A stretch of DNA of 64,000 nucleotides, taken from the NCBI GenBank assembly GCA_003254925.1, contig QANZ01017153.1, positions 153,504 to 217,503 on the forward strand. The letters run 5' to 3'. This document shows, piece by piece, positions 15,256 to 30,240 of this stretch (within the stretch, counting starts at the first letter, position 1; each line of letters starts with the position of its first letter). Below the pieces are notes generated by a model. It saw nothing but the letters and a program-made list of their open reading frames with translations, made no database searches and was not told the origin of the DNA. This DNA comes from Chamaecrista fasciculata (Eukaryota > Streptophyta > Magnoliopsida > Fabales > Fabaceae). The translations under genes and the position numbers were made by a program.

Positions 15256-18081
15256 TACAGTTTGGTGGAGTAATTAACTTAACGACTTTTATAACTAAAC
15301 ATTGAAATCTATCACTCAATCATAGTTTCAGAGATAAACGAAAACAACAAGGGAAAGTTGTCAAATTCGAACTAACAGCTAGCGCAAAGGCAAGAATTTA
15401 ACAGCTTTCCTTTGTCCACATTCCTTAATAATTCGTTTTTCGCCTTTAATTTAATCACGGGGATAATCACATGATTTTCTGAAAAAGAAAAATAAAAGAA
15501 CAAAGGTTGCTATAATTTCTGAACGACGAAGATTAATTTATTTGTTTTGTTTCGCAGTTATTAATTAGGTGTTGCCTCCTCAATTTCAGATGCTGAATCC
15601 ATTTATTAGACACCAAGTTTTACTTAAAAAAATATATTTTTGTTCTCTTATCTCTAATATTTAGAGTCAAAAGATAAAAATATATTAAAAATTCAGTACG
15701 AAATTAAAATGAGATAAATTGTTACGCTCTACAACTTGCTTCGGCAACTGCCACGCTTTCCCTCAACTTCTTTGCATTTTTTCAGCCCTTATCTTCATTT
15801 TCTTCTTATTTTTTTTTATCTTGAGGGATGGATTATAACAATTGTAATTCCTCCATGTTTCCTTTCTTCTTATGTATTTTTTATTTAAATAAATCAATTT
15901 TTTTTGTTCTTTATGTTTTATGGTGGTTTTGTCATCTATTCTGGTTCCCCATAAAGTACTTAATGTTTTAATAAATTGATGGAAAAATTTATGACATCTA
16001 TATTTGGACGAACTCTACTTTTTTGATATGTAGAGAGTTTCATGATAAATATTTTGTTGGCAACACCAACATCAGTAATGACTTTCATCTTGCAAAAATG
16101 ATCATTTATACTTTAATTTAATATTATAGTTCAACAATGTTTACAATATGTTATAATTTTTTTAAATAATTAATATTATAAAATAATAAATAAAAATAAT
16201 CTTTTTAACCAATTAAAATTGTGTATAGAGATTGAAGTCACATCACTAGTTGCATGCAATACTCACTTTACGTCATAGATTAATTCAAAAACGAAATATT
16301 TAATATTACATTTTTGTTATAACTCTTTCTTCTTTTTTATTTTTTTTTCTAATTTCACAAAAAATATACATGATAAAAATATAGAAGACCATCAAATCTC
16401 GTATAAATCAGCCTACCATGGCTTACAAATGGCCTTCAGCTAAGTACAAGAAAATCAATTATCCTAGCTTCTTCTTAATTAATTTACCCATTTTAAAATG
16501 ATGTTCGTCAGTCAATTTTAAAAGATTATTTTTCTCTTAATGTAGCCTTCAAACGTTTTACCTTGATTAAAAAATGAAAGACTTATATCATTAATTATAA
16601 AAGACTTATATACTAAATATAATAATCGTAGTCATTAATTACTATTATAGTGGGTCGAGATGCAAATTTATTTATTTTATTGTAGTATAATGGCTTCGTT
16701 GGCTTGCGTTTACAAGTGATGCAATACGCAATTTGGCAGAATGGAGTTAAATTATCAACCTTATTTTTGTTTTTGGCCCAAAGACAACTTCCATTAAAAC
16801 ATAAAAATAGAACCACAAAGTATACAAAAGCAAGAAACAAAAACAAACACTACTGTAAAGTTCATCGTCACCAACACTTGTTTAGCCTATACACCCATTG
16901 CATCCAAATCCATATGATCAATAATTGAGCACATGAGAGGATGATTAATTAGTGATCTCCTTTAAAATCATAATCAAAGACTAAACTAAGAAGAGACAAT
17001 GAATAATTCAATTCATAAAACAACATTATCTCTTACACCACTTGCCAATGTATGAGACTATGACACTAACATGTACACTATAATAAGCCATAGTTGGCTA
17101 GCCAGTCAGGAACTGGTCATGTAAGGCGACACATGCTCCATGAGCATCCATATTTTAGTTCAGGCTTAAATCTATAAATTTCTCTTAATTAAACTTTAAT
17201 ATAAATTTATTTGAAAAAAGAAAGAGATTTAAAATTTTTTATTTATGAATCTCGGTCAACAATAATTCGAAAATAAATTGATTCTTTTTAATGTAAAACT
17301 TAATAAAAGAATATTGCATAACCTTAAAGCTTTATGGATCTTTCATCATTTTTAAAAATTCAAACAATCTTCTGTATAATAATGAGTAAAATTCAAGGAA
17401 TATAGGGAATGAATCCTCTGTACTTTAATCATTTATATTTTTTATGAAGTTAATTAGATAAAGAAAGAAATAAATATAAAGAGATACGTTGGCCAAAAAA
17501 AAAAATATATAAAGAGATACAGAAAAAAAATGTAAATTCTATATATTTATTATTTCACGCAACTCATGTTTTTTTTTAACTTCTTTTTTCGCTCTTTAAT
17601 TCTATGAGAAATACAAAAAATAAAAATGTAGAGGGCCTAGACCGATGGTAACTAGTAAGTGGCCTGGTGGGTAAGATTCATGCATTTTCCAGATGATAGT
17701 TCGTTTTGGTCTTTCTTAAATATTTTACGAGCTTTCGTACAACAAACAAATTGTGTATCAAAGTTAATTTGTAAATATAATAATAAATGAAATGATAATA
17801 TCAACGTGCGTGGCTATTCATATATCTAATATCTATGTTATTATTATTATTATATAAAAAATTTCATAGTAAAAGGAATTTAATAACTTCTCAATTTTAT
17901 ATATTTTAGTTTTTTACAAATATGATATAATTTTTCTAATTTAATATAGTAAAAATGATGAATTTAATTTGTTGAGAATGTTTCTGAAATAATTTTTTAT
18001 ATAATTTTTATTTTAAAAAGAATATACTTTTTGGTAAGATAAAATAATATAGTTGAAGATGCAAATTGGGCATATATAATG

Positions 18082-18203
18082 ACTCATAGATATATATTAG
18101 TAAACTTTGAGTTTTCACGTTAATTACGTGGGTATGAATATGATGAAGTAGAAGCACCCATCTGAACTCATAGATATATATTAGTAAACTTTGAGTTTTC
18201 ACG
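18082..18203 (+). repeat. Direct repeat of 38 bp, 46-bp spacer
   Basis: Copies at 18082-18119 and 18166-18203 both start ACTCATAGATATATATTAGT and end GAGTTTTCACG. They are identical by eye. Function unknown; they may be traces of a local tandem duplication. Confidence 0.85.
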
Positions 18204-18239
18204 GTGAAACAAAGCACGTCATCAGCAACTAGATGCAGG

Positions 18240-19165
18240 GTCAAATCAATCGGTGGCTTTTGTACATAAATTGGACTATAATTATGTATTGGTCAAAGTC
18301 TCAAATTGGTCCCTTATTTATGAATGGGTTAAGCTTCAAATTAATTTGTAACTTATCTTTTATTTATTTTAGATTCGTCTAATATATTTTTATTATGTTT
18401 TAAATTAGTCCCAAACTTATTTTCAAAATATGATTTGATTTCATTTACTAATGATCTTAATTGGATAGAAAAGTAACTCTTCTAGAGTTAGCACAACTAG
18501 ACAGAGAAAGAAAATTTTAAGAGTTAGCATATAGTTTCAAACTCATCGCATTCGGACTTGAAACGAGAGAGATATGACCAACTTCAATGATTTGACCGTG
18601 AAGTGAGTTACCCACTTTTAAGACTCAACTTGACATTGTCAGTTCATATTCTCAAAGTATTCGTCAAAAGAAACTCATATCTCTTAGTTCAATATATTTG
18701 AACTTGAAATGAGAGAGATATGACCATATTTAATATTTGGGTTAGTCTATGATGCAAAGTTTGTTTTATGGGCATGAGATGCAATGAGTCCTGAGCCAAT
18801 AAGATTATGACACGTGGAAGGATTAGGTAATTTAATGCTGAAAAATAATAGAAAATTAATTTTTTAACCAATCAAAACTGTGTATGAAGTCACATTAGTA
18901 GTTACATATAACTAACACTTCCACGTGTCATGATCTTATTGGCTCATAACTCATTACATCTCATGTCTTAAAACAAAATTTGCATCATAGTCTAACCTTT
19001 AATATTTTTCGGACTAATTTGAAACATGATGAAAATATATAAAACCAATATAAAATAAATGAAAAATAAGATACTAATTTAAAATTTATTCTATACATAA
19101 AAGACTAATTTAAGACTTGGGCCTTATATATAAATTTTGGTGAATACAAATTTGACTATTTTATT
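18240..19165. mobile_element. Degenerate TIR element enclosing a MITE
   Basis: Left-side blocks (TCAAATTGGTCCC, CATTCGGACTTGAAACGAGAG) and complementary right-side blocks (GACTAATTTGAAACATGATG) suggest a decayed inverted-repeat element around the MITE at 18739-18997. A second copy of this arrangement appears at ~21848-23055. Boundaries are rough. Confidence 0.4.
18739..18997. mobile_element. Hairpin MITE with TTTAATATT duplication
   Basis: The ends GGGTTAGTCTATGATGCAAA and TTTGCATCATAGTCTAACC are inverted repeats. The arms extend ~85 bp through GAGCCAATAAGATTATGACA and its complement. TTTAATATTT occurs on both sides (18729-18738 and 18998-19007), consistent with a 9-10-bp Mutator-type target duplication. 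A diverged copy lies inside 22588-22930. Confidence 0.85.
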
Positions 19166-19509
19166 TATATGTGTCTGTGTTCAATGACTAAATATACTTT
19201 TTTAGATTTTTCAATTCTCACCGTTGCTACAGTGATAAAAAGTCCAAAATAGCTCAATGCAACTTTCAACTGATTCGTAATTTATATCTTATATTATATA
19301 GCTTCACTTCTTTCTAATCATTCATGTTTTAAAATTTTAGTTCACAAAATTAAAATGTCTAATGTAAATCTATTTATTTTTAAAATGTCTAAATTCACCC
19401 ACATCTCAATTTCTCACACCCACGTTCATCACTATTTTTTATTTTAAAAATGCCTAAATTCACCCACACCTCAATTCCTCTCACCCAGGTTCATCACTTT
19501 TTTTTAATA

Positions 19510-20695
19510 GGGTAAATTACAGAAAAGGGCCCTGTGATTTGACCCATTTTCAGATAGGGTCCTGTGGTTTGCTCCGTTAACAAAAAGGGACCCGAGGTAT
19601 ATTTTCATCCAAAATTTGACGGAAATTTTAGCTAAAATACTATTTTAAGACCCTAACTATTAATTTTTATGCATTTGACTCCTTATTTGTTTGAGAGGAA
19701 TTTGACGCAAAAAAGAAAAAGTTTCAAAGTAATAAACAAAATTTTACCCAACAGTTTCTCTCTTTCTCCTAAAGCTCAGATCTGATGTGACCCATCTTCT
19801 CCTCCGCCAGCTTCACGGTGACTACGACGTCGTGTCCGCTGTACGCCGCCACCTGCGCCACCGTGAGAGTCAGCCAATTCATGGAAGGCGCGATAGTGAG
19901 AGTGGATTGCAGAGACGTCGTGAGTGGCAACTTGACATTGAGCAAATAGGCGGTTACCGATGGATGTGGAAAATACACAGTGGAAGTGGACGGAGATCAC
20001 GAGGACGACATGTGCGAGGTGAGCCTTGTGAAGAGCAACGATCCTGAGTGCTCGTAATTGGATCACGAAGTTTTCAAGAACGATCAGGCTGCTAAGATTT
20101 GCATCACCGACAACAATGGCATCTTTCGTCCATTAATATGATTTTCCATCCATCGGACAAAATTATGATTGATTGATACAGGGGAGGGTTCTTCTTCCTT
20201 GTAATGGGCAATGATGATACAAGAACAGTAATATATATAGAGGAGAGACGAAGGAAGAAGAAGATCAAGTCGGTGGTACGAATTGCCGGCAAGACGCTCA
20301 CGGTGGCGCAGGTGGCGGCATACGACGGACACGACGCCGGAGTCACCGCGGCAGATGGCGGAGTAGAAGAGGGAGCCGCGATGGGTCACATCAGATCTGA
20401 GTATAGGAGAAAGAGAGAAACTGTTGGGTGAAATTTTGTTTATTACTTCGAAACTTTTTCTTTTCTGCATTAAAGTCCTCTCATACAAAAAGGGAGTCAA
20501 ATGCATAAAAATTAATAGTTGGGGTCTTAAAATAGTATTTTAGCCAAAATTTCCGTCAAATTTTGGACGAAAATATACCTCAGGACCCTTTTTGTTAACG
20601 GAGCAAACCACAGGGACCTTATTTAACACTTTTTAAACCACATGACCCTATTTGAAAATGGGCCAAACCACAGGGCCCTTTTCTGTAATTTACCC
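19510..20695. mobile_element. Pack-MULE (Mutator-like element with captured gene fragment)
   Basis: The element begins GGGTAAATTACAGAAAAGGG and ends in the complement, CCCTTTTCTGTAATTTACCC. The long terminal inverted repeats are ~360-400 bp each. A perfect 9-bp target duplication, TTTTTAATA, lies at 19501-19509 and 20696-20704. It is 1,186 bp long. The interior is much more GC-rich than the surroundings and contains a recognisable piece of a host gene (19869-20123). No transposase is encoded. It is inserted in a Helitron. Confidence 0.88.
19869..20123 (+). pseudogene. Captured fragment of an Ole e 1-like (pollen allergen/extensin) gene
   Basis: Translated in one frame, these 85 codons give the conserved core of the Ole e 1-like secreted protein family. 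The stretches are GAIVRVDCRDVVSGN, then AVTDGCGKYTVEVDGDHEDD and MCEVSLVKSNDPECS. Two in-frame stops (19947-19949 and 20055-20057) and the missing start and end show it is not functional. It lies inside the Pack-MULE between its inverted repeats and was presumably captured from a host locus elsewhere. The family call is from motif memory and should be confirmed by search. Confidence 0.7.
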
Positions 20696-20924
20696 TTTTT
20701 AATATCACATCATATGAGGTAATTTCAAATTGATCCTAAATATTTTATTTATTTTAGATGAGTTTTATATATTTTTATAATTTTTCAAATTGATTTCAAA
20801 CTTATTCTGTGCACGCCAAACCCCTAGTTATATTATATGTGGGAGGAGCCTTTTAGTCGTCCTCCCACTTATACTAAGATAAAAAGATTACATGTCATTA
20901 CAATAAGAGAAAATTTATTATTTG

Positions 20925-21026
20925 ATCCCTCTATTTTTATTAAGTCAATGATTTGGTCCTTAATTTATTTTTTATATATATATATATATATATTTGCGTG
21001 CCCGTTAGGGCACTCAAAACCCCTAA
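20925..21026 (+). mobile_element. Helitron 3'-end-like fragment
   Basis: The segment with AAGAGAAAATTTATTATTTG on the left and GCGTGCCCGTT...ACCCCTAA on the right resembles the 3' portion of the Helitron at 61721-61888 and ends CTAA before T. Its 5' end is unclear. Confidence 0.4.
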
Positions 21027-21847
21027 TATATTATTATTCGTTCAGTTATTGTAAATATAAACGCAGAACATACCTCAAATTTCAGATCAAAAGACAGAGC
21101 TCGAGAGATATGGAGTGACTATATTTATAACATGCCCATTAATTAATTCGGTTGAATTTAGTAGAAATAATTAATCTTTTACAACATGATAAATAATTAA
21201 TCTTTTACAACATGATAAATTCAAGTTGAATCTTATTAAAATAAAAATATTCACATTTAATACTGAAAATACTTTTTTTTTCGTAGAAAAGGGGATTCAT
21301 TAAAAATACTTGTGAGAAACCAAAATTTATGACATATATACGTATAATTCTTCTTACAATTTAGGTTTTGACCTCAAATCAGTGTTGCTACTTGTGAAAG
21401 AAGTTAATTCATCCACGTAATGACCTGGATTTCAAAGGCTAAAGAACTTAAACGTCGGTGTTAAGGGGCGGAAATTAGATAAATAGTAAATCAATATCGT
21501 GGTAACTGGTAAGATATGTCAATATGTCATGCGCGTATCCTAGCTAATTATTAGTTTGTAGCTACTGTTTAATGTTTCCAATAAAGTAAAAGGATGGGGT
21601 AAGTTCAGTGGCTTGAAATAACCATGTTTCGTGTCACTTACATCTTAAGTAGCTATTTTTTCAACCCCGCGATGAACGGGATGTAGAGATGGATATTATT
21701 GATTTGTTTAAATATTATTTTATTTACTCTTTTAACGTCGCTAACTAATTTGCTTTGAATTTAATTGCCAAAGTGCTTCATCCACTTGAGTACGTTACAT
21801 ATAACCAAGGTTTTAAATATTGACCTGATCAAGACACTGGTGAAGAT

Positions 21848-23055
21848 TGGCCAAAACTGTAATTATGGTCTCTTATTTTTTTGAATAAGTTGCAATTCAG
21901 CCCTTTATTAATTTTTGTTATAATTTGGTCTTTTAGGTTTTTCAAAAGTTTCATTCATTGGTCGCAACGATTGAAGATTGTCATATTTCTCTCGTTTTAA
22001 GTTAGAATGCAACGAATTCTGAGTTTCATATTACTTTTAACGAGTTATTTCTTTATTTAGTGCGTGAGAGTCGTTAATAAATAAAGTCAAATTAAATTTC
22101 GAAAGTGTGTTGCTCATTTCACAGTCAAACTAGTGAAGTTGGTCATCTCTCTTGTTTCAAGTTCGATTGCTACGAGTTCGGAGCTACAAGTTACTATTGA
22201 CGAGTTTTTTTTTGTCCACTTGAGACCGTAAACAAATGAGATCAAAAAAGGCTTGAAAGTTTTTTTCCATAACTTTTTGCTTTTTGGATCCATAACTATC
22301 TTTTTGCTTGATTTGATCTTATTTGATAAGATCCCAGCTGAGTAGAAAAAAGACTTGTGTCAACAGTAATTCGTAGCTCTAAATTCGTCGCAATAGAATT
22401 TGAAATGAGATATATATGATCAATTAAGTCCAACGTCGTATATTTGACAGTGAAACAAACAACCCATTTTTGAAGTCCAATTGGATTTGTTGACAATTTC
22501 AACTCGATAAATAAAATATCCCGACAAAAGCAATAACTTATGACTCGTCGCATTCGAACTTTAAACCGGAGAGGTATAATCATATGGGTTAGTCTATGAT
22601 GCAAAGTTTAATTCTTGACATGGGATATAATGAATTATAAACCAATCAAATTTTGACAATTCGAATTAATGACCTGAAGAACAGGTAACCAACAAGTTAA
22701 AGTATAAAGTTTACCTTCTCAACACGTTTTCTATTAATTTTTTTTTGTTGCCCAAGGTATCCCCCAGCCCGATAAGCCAAGGACTAATCCTCTGCAGATC
22801 TGAGCTCCATTTAAGAGTTTATCGTTGGCCAATTGGTTGCTGCATACACAAGGCGGGATATAATTATGTCATATCAGCAATTGCATCCCATCCAAAAATC
22901 AAACTTTGCATCTCAAATTAACCCATCATATATACCCAATCATTAAGACAATGAGTCAAACTTTAAAGAAATTTGGAGGACAAAAATTACAACAAAACAA
23001 AATATAAATACTTGAATTGTAATCTAACCCAAAGTAAGAGACCAATATTGCACTC
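21848..23055. mobile_element. Second degenerate nested TIR element
   Basis: The arrangement mirrors 18240-19165: outer GGTCTCTTATTT-type blocks, then CTCTCGTTTTAAGTT-type blocks, then an inner MITE-like core (GGGTTAGTCTATGATGCAAAG near 22585, TTTGCATCTCAAATTAACCC near 22905). Inside the core, ~22741-22800 reads TTTTTTTGTTGCCCAAGG and further. A relative of that piece occurs at ~62045-62120, so it may be a SINE end. The TIR structure is decayed. Confidence 0.4.
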
Positions 23056-24531
23056 GACCCGTCAAGATTTAATGATTTAATTATGATTAAAATATATATT
23101 TTATATAAAAGATGATAGGTCACAAATTTAATATATAATAAATAATGAGTTAATTATTATTTTATTTATTTAAATTTTATGAAATATTTTATATAAAATA
23201 TTTTTTTTATATTTTATGATTATATTTTATATAATAAATAATCATTTATATTAAAATATTATATATAAAATACTTTTATAAAAAAATTTTAAGCCCATAA
23301 ATGATTATTTATATTTTTGTGCTGTAAGTAAAATTATTTTAATTATCTCCAATTATATCCTATGTTTAATATTTTAATATATTTTAAAATTGTTTGAATC
23401 TTAAAAAGTTTAGATTAATATTTTTGTATCAGAAAATATCATAACTAGACATAATTTTTGTCATGAACTTAATAGAAATAAAAAATTATGAGCCGATTCA
23501 ACCACAAACTTTTGTATTTCCATTTTACGGTTCTTTCAGATTAAGTTAGATATTAATTATTGGTTTGATCAATTGAATTGGCCTGCCCGATCTTTTATGA
23601 ACAATGCATATAACTAGAATAATTAAGGATGACCAATACAATATGCAGTTTTTATAAAGCCGCAAGTTAAGCCTAAAAGATAAAGACACATGCTTAACAA
23701 TTTTAAATGGCTGCAAAAATAAAATAACGGTTTACCAGCCATTTCCTAATTAAATTAGTGACAATAATATTACATCTAATTAACCAATTAAGTAGTTCCC
23801 TAGGCCTGCCTCTCTTGTTAGTAGTATTTAAGATGCCAGAAAAAGGTTGTATTTGATTGGCCAAAGGAGAGAATTGGGCATTCATGGAGAAATTTTAGTT
23901 ACCGAAATGACAGTGTAACAACTAAATAATTATTCAGGCAAAAAAAAAAAAACTAAATAATTATCGCCAACTCGGCGGTCCCCCATGAAAACGAGGTTAC
24001 CACTTGCAAACCAGAGTGATTCCTTCAAATCTTCAATTCAACAAATTATACAGCCATGTGGGCACGTGGCTGTCAGATTTTACCTTTGTTGACAAAAAGT
24101 CAAAAACAGCTCGTGGCATGTGTAAATTATGAAACTAAAAATATGAAATTTTTAAAAACAAAATAATTAATAAGGGTATGACGTCTATTTATACTTTGAA
24201 AAATATAGGACCCGTAAAAGTGGTGGGAATCGGGAAAGGAACTGGAAGAAGAGGAAGAGTAATTTCAAAGAAGCTTCTATAAGTCTGGCCCAAAAAAAAA
24301 AAAAAACAGAAGAAGAAGAAGCTTGTATAATGTGAAATGAAATAATGCCCAACGTTCCAAGATATTAAATGCTGTAGGCCCAGAACTAAGGATTTATGGA
24401 ATATAGTTATGAATGTAATAAAATAAAACAAAGACCAACAAGTCACAGTCAGCAATAGAAATAATATATATGTAGTGGACTTTTCATTTGGGTACCTGCT
24501 TCCTCAGTAATCTTCCATATATGAGATCTCT

Positions 24532-24540
24532 TGATAAATA
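24532..24540 (+). promoter_or_regulatory. Probable TATA box of Prx4
   Basis: TGATAAATA lies about 85 bp before the ATG at 24622. It is weaker than the CTATAAATA of Prx2, Prx3 and Prx5. Confidence 0.45.
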
Positions 24541-24561
24541 GAAGTCCAAAATCACATTTGA

Positions 24562-26517
<1,956 letters not shown>

Positions 26518-26919
26518 ATACATTATATTATATTATTATTGTATTTATATATATATGTATGTGTGTGTGTTCTGTTATACATATATTTGCATTGCTTGGT
26601 CTTAATTAAAGGCGTCTGGTTGTTGATGCTGATGTTGGTTGTTGTTATTGTAATATGAATAAGCTTTTGTATCTTTAATAAAGGCCAATTCGCAAATGCA
26701 TGTGCCGACCTCTTCCATATATGTCTAAAATAGGTTTTTGAGGTCTCTGTTTAACTCTGTCTTTCTATTTAGTATTTACTGTTCAAATGCCTCTTTATCA
26801 AAAAAAAAAAATGTTTTTGGGTCTATTATTATATACACTGTGAGAGATGCAGTGATGGAGGCCGGACAAAATATGAGGGGGCCAAAGAAAATTTTGTATA
26901 GGATATCATGTGTAAAAGT

Positions 26920-27030
26920 CAAAAAAAAAAAAGAAAGAAAAAAACAAAGTGCTGGAAGACTAGGAATTGAACTGGCACCCTCTTAGTTGAGAAGTTGAAA
27001 AAATTGCATAAACCATCTGAGCTACACTCT
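26920..27030 (-). mobile_element. tRNA-related SINE or tRNA relic
   Basis: On the minus strand, GTAGCTCAGATGGTTTATGC (A-box-like) is followed ~40 bp later by GGTGCCAGTTCAATTCC (B-box-like) and then a T-rich run. The acceptor arm does not pair, so it is not a functional tRNA. Target duplications were not identified. Confidence 0.5.
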
Positions 27031-27769
27031 TATTTATACTAAAGTTATATATTTATATATATATATTATATTTAGACTTTAGAAACATATTATGGGTATT
27101 TAGTGGTGACAACTGACAAGCGGGTACTCGTGTGGTCCAGGATTTCTGTATGTATGTGAAGAACCAGTGCACCTCTGCGCATGCGTCCACTTTATACTAT
27201 GATTGTTTTTGTTTTGGTGATTTTTTTTTAAAAGTCAATTACTTTTTTTTTGTTGAGAACACACTACCGTTGAATTCATTTAATGAACAAAGGATTTCTA
27301 TTATTTCAACATTATATATTGAAAGTAAAATAAATTATAAATGTTAACAAGTGCTTGGTTAGATTGTTAATTATAGCTCCAATCTTTATAGAACATCTCA
27401 TATTAAAGTCTTGGTGGAGATAATTATATTAAAAAAATAAATAATTTCCATTATATATAAAATCTGTTGATTTGAACAAAGCTTAGTCATTATTTATAGA
27501 TGCTAAAATTAAATGTCATATATTGAAAAACATGTTCTAATTTTTGTATCTTGACAAAATCACTTTTAGTATGAACTCTTTAAAAAAAATAATTAATTTG
27601 CTTTATGATATATTAAAACTTATATACCATCCATTTAAGAGCATTTATCAATAAAACTTCAAACAAATATTAATATAATATTTTGATAAGATATACAAAC
27701 CAAATAGCAAAACAACTCAAGTTCCAACATTTTGGTTCATATGACGTTTCGACATACTCTCTCTCAATA

Positions 27770-28090
27770 ATTATTACCTCTGACCGATTCTTCCTCAACC
27801 TGTCAACATCAAGGACCTTAAAGTAAACCGGTAGAACCTAATATGCTATATATGCTTATAGAATAAGTTGAGGACCGCCTTACGTAATTCTATGAAAATG
27901 ATCCACCACAGATACTCTATAAATAAGAGATCTTATCAGGTAACTAACACACATTGATCTTTATCTTAATTATTGTTATTTTGTTGATATATTGACTTGG
28001 CGTGAGAGGCTCATTAAATGGCCTAATCTCATTTTAAGTGTCTTATGTGGAAGACTCAGAGACACTTTCGGAGCATTATCAAATCTAAAT
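27770..28090 (+). mobile_element. Possible decayed LTR fragment
   Basis: CTATAAATAAGAGATCTTAT followed ~100 bp later by TTGACTTGGCGTGAGAGGCT resembles the promoter and R/U5 part of plant Gypsy-type LTRs. Neither end nor any coding region is recognisable. Low confidence. Confidence 0.35.
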
Positions 28091-29547
28091 TAAGCCAAAA
28101 AAACATGTAATATAATGGATCCTGGTGAAAATGTGATCGAACTAATAAGAGAAAATTTTGTTGGAAACATAAAGTACTTCCCTGAGATGAAAAACTAAGA
28201 CCAATAACTATTTTCACTTATAAAAACAAGGAGCGTGGTGACAACGTGAACTATAACAAAGATTTTGTTGGAAACGTCAAGGAATTTTCTGATTGAGTTA
28301 ATATGAGTGGTTTACAAATTATAATCTTAAAAAAATTATTGCTAATAATATGCGCAAGACATTATATTTAGTAAATAATGTGTGTACAAATGCTGTTTAA
28401 TTTGACAAATAAATCTTCATATTTTTCTTCACAAATAGAAACTCCATCTGTTTTTATTATAATTAACTCAAGTCTTCGTCAATTTCCAAATAATGAAATG
28501 ATAATATCTATTCAACGTAACGTAAAATTGAGAAGAATAGTTTGGCTCAGCCTTAGCTCCTTTTGTCAACTATTTACCAAAAAAAAAACGCTCCTTTTGT
28601 CAACTGAAAAAAGAAATAAATTAACATTAGAAGGGAAGTTTTTTATATAGAAGTCTTTTAAAATTAATTAATTTGATAATTTCTTCATCTTTCAGAAAGT
28701 AATATTACAAAATATAATAAAATACAACATATTAATGAGTTCGCTATTCACCTATCACAATCTAAATTTGCAATGTAGGTATGAATTCTTTATTTTCTAT
28801 TTCTAAAACGATTAGGACTCTTATAAATTGCCACTGGCATATATTCTAAATTTCTAGTCCTTTATTAAAGAAAGTAGAGGGTGTCTAAATTAGCTGTATG
28901 GAGCTGGCATGCCTTTTTATTTTTAGGCACATGATGTGACTTTTTCTCCTGGGTCTAAAATTGATTTTGACAAAATTAACTAAGTATAATTTTAATCCGA
29001 ATATAGTCCAACCCACCTCATTTGACTAGCTATATTCAAATGTCATTTTTTCCAATACTCCGAGCTACTTGTCCACTTTCCAGAATCTATACTATATGTG
29101 GCGGCCACTTTCCTAAATGGTCGACATTCAATATGTTCCTTTTATGTTTACACACGCATTAATTAACCAAAGACAAAACTATATAATGAACCGCCGAAAT
29201 AAGACACCTTTGTTGAAGGTACGAGGCAGATCATCGATCATTGTTCTATGATTTGTTTTTTGTTTTAATTTCTTGGAAATATATTATTTTAAACCATGCT
29301 TGCTATCTATTGTTACGATAATAATAATTATGTATTTACGAAACGTTTCGTAAAATTTAATTCAAGTCATAGTTTGGTTTAAAAACCTAATTAAAATTAA
29401 AATGTGCATGGGCTTTTATTATTTACTTTAATTTTTTATAATCAGGACTATTTGTCTTGGATTCTTAATATACATCGTGAAATAAATTAATATAAACCGT
29501 TGACCACAAAAATACGAAAATAAAAAGCATTGGAACATAATTATTAG

Positions 29548-30240
29548 TATCCTACGGTTTGCGATTTGAATCCTACGATTTGATCGATTCGGCATCAAAA
29601 CGATACGTATTGTTGAATGAATCCTTTGATGCCCTGAATCGATGCGATACTCATTGGAATCTTACGATTCACACAGGAATCGCGAATCGAACGATTCCGA
29701 CGATTCAGAAGAATATAGTAAAACAAAGGCTGCAATTTTAAAAAAAACATGGTTGATTACAAAAAAAAATGTTAAAATACTAAAGCAATAACAACATAAC
29801 ATAATTTTTTTTTTTTGCCAACAACATAACATAATTTCAGAGGTAGAAACTTATATGAGTTTAAAAAAAAAAACCGTCATTTAAATTCAAGATACTAGTG
29901 AACAAAACATTGAACATGATGAAGGGGTAATGAAGAGGAAGAAGATATAGTCATGTTAGATGAAGATAATGATGATACTAATAATGGTAGTGATGTTAAT
30001 CTAAATGAATAGAACTAGAAGATAATTAATTTTAACCTTATTTTATTAGTTATGAGTTATAAATTATGATTTATAAGTTTTTTTTTATTATAATTTGTCA
30101 TTTATGACTTTATGTCAGACTTATATAATTTTTTTGTCATTAATATAATTTACTTCAAAATTTTTTTATTGTATTTCTGAATCCTATAATTCAATACATT
30201 TTATGATTCACTATAGATTCAAATCTTGATTTGACAACTA
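29548..30240. mobile_element. Possible hAT-type transposon relic
   Basis: Both ends carry dense GATTC/GAATC short repeats (for example GCGATTTGAATCC on the left, GATTCAAATCTTGATTTG on the right), like the subterminal repeats of hAT elements. Between them, 29938-30012 can be read as an acidic tail (EEEEDIVMLDEDNDD...) ending in a stop, which would fit a transposase C-terminus. The rest is too decayed to confirm. Confidence 0.3.

Larger units (their letters stand above)
19287..20827 (+). mobile_element. Helitron (about 346 bp) split by a Pack-MULE
   Basis: The 5' end reads A|TCTTATATTATATAGC and the 3' end reads GCACGCCAAACCCCTAG|T, as expected for a Helitron that starts TC, ends CTRR and sits between A and T. 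Removing the Pack-MULE and one copy of its target duplication leaves ~346 bp. That is close to the 353-bp relative at 59764-60116 with matching termini. It is non-autonomous, with no Rep/helicase coding. Confidence 0.75.

Noticed and set aside
19776..20506. Several overlapping 70-140-residue open frames on both strands
   Set aside because: They arise from the GC-rich inverted repeats and captured fragment of the Pack-MULE. The only meaningful reading is the Ole e 1-like frame, which has stops.
26920..27030. Functional tRNA gene on the minus strand
   Set aside because: A and B box-like sequences are present, but the acceptor stem does not pair and the anticodon arm is not normal; SINE or relic is more likely.
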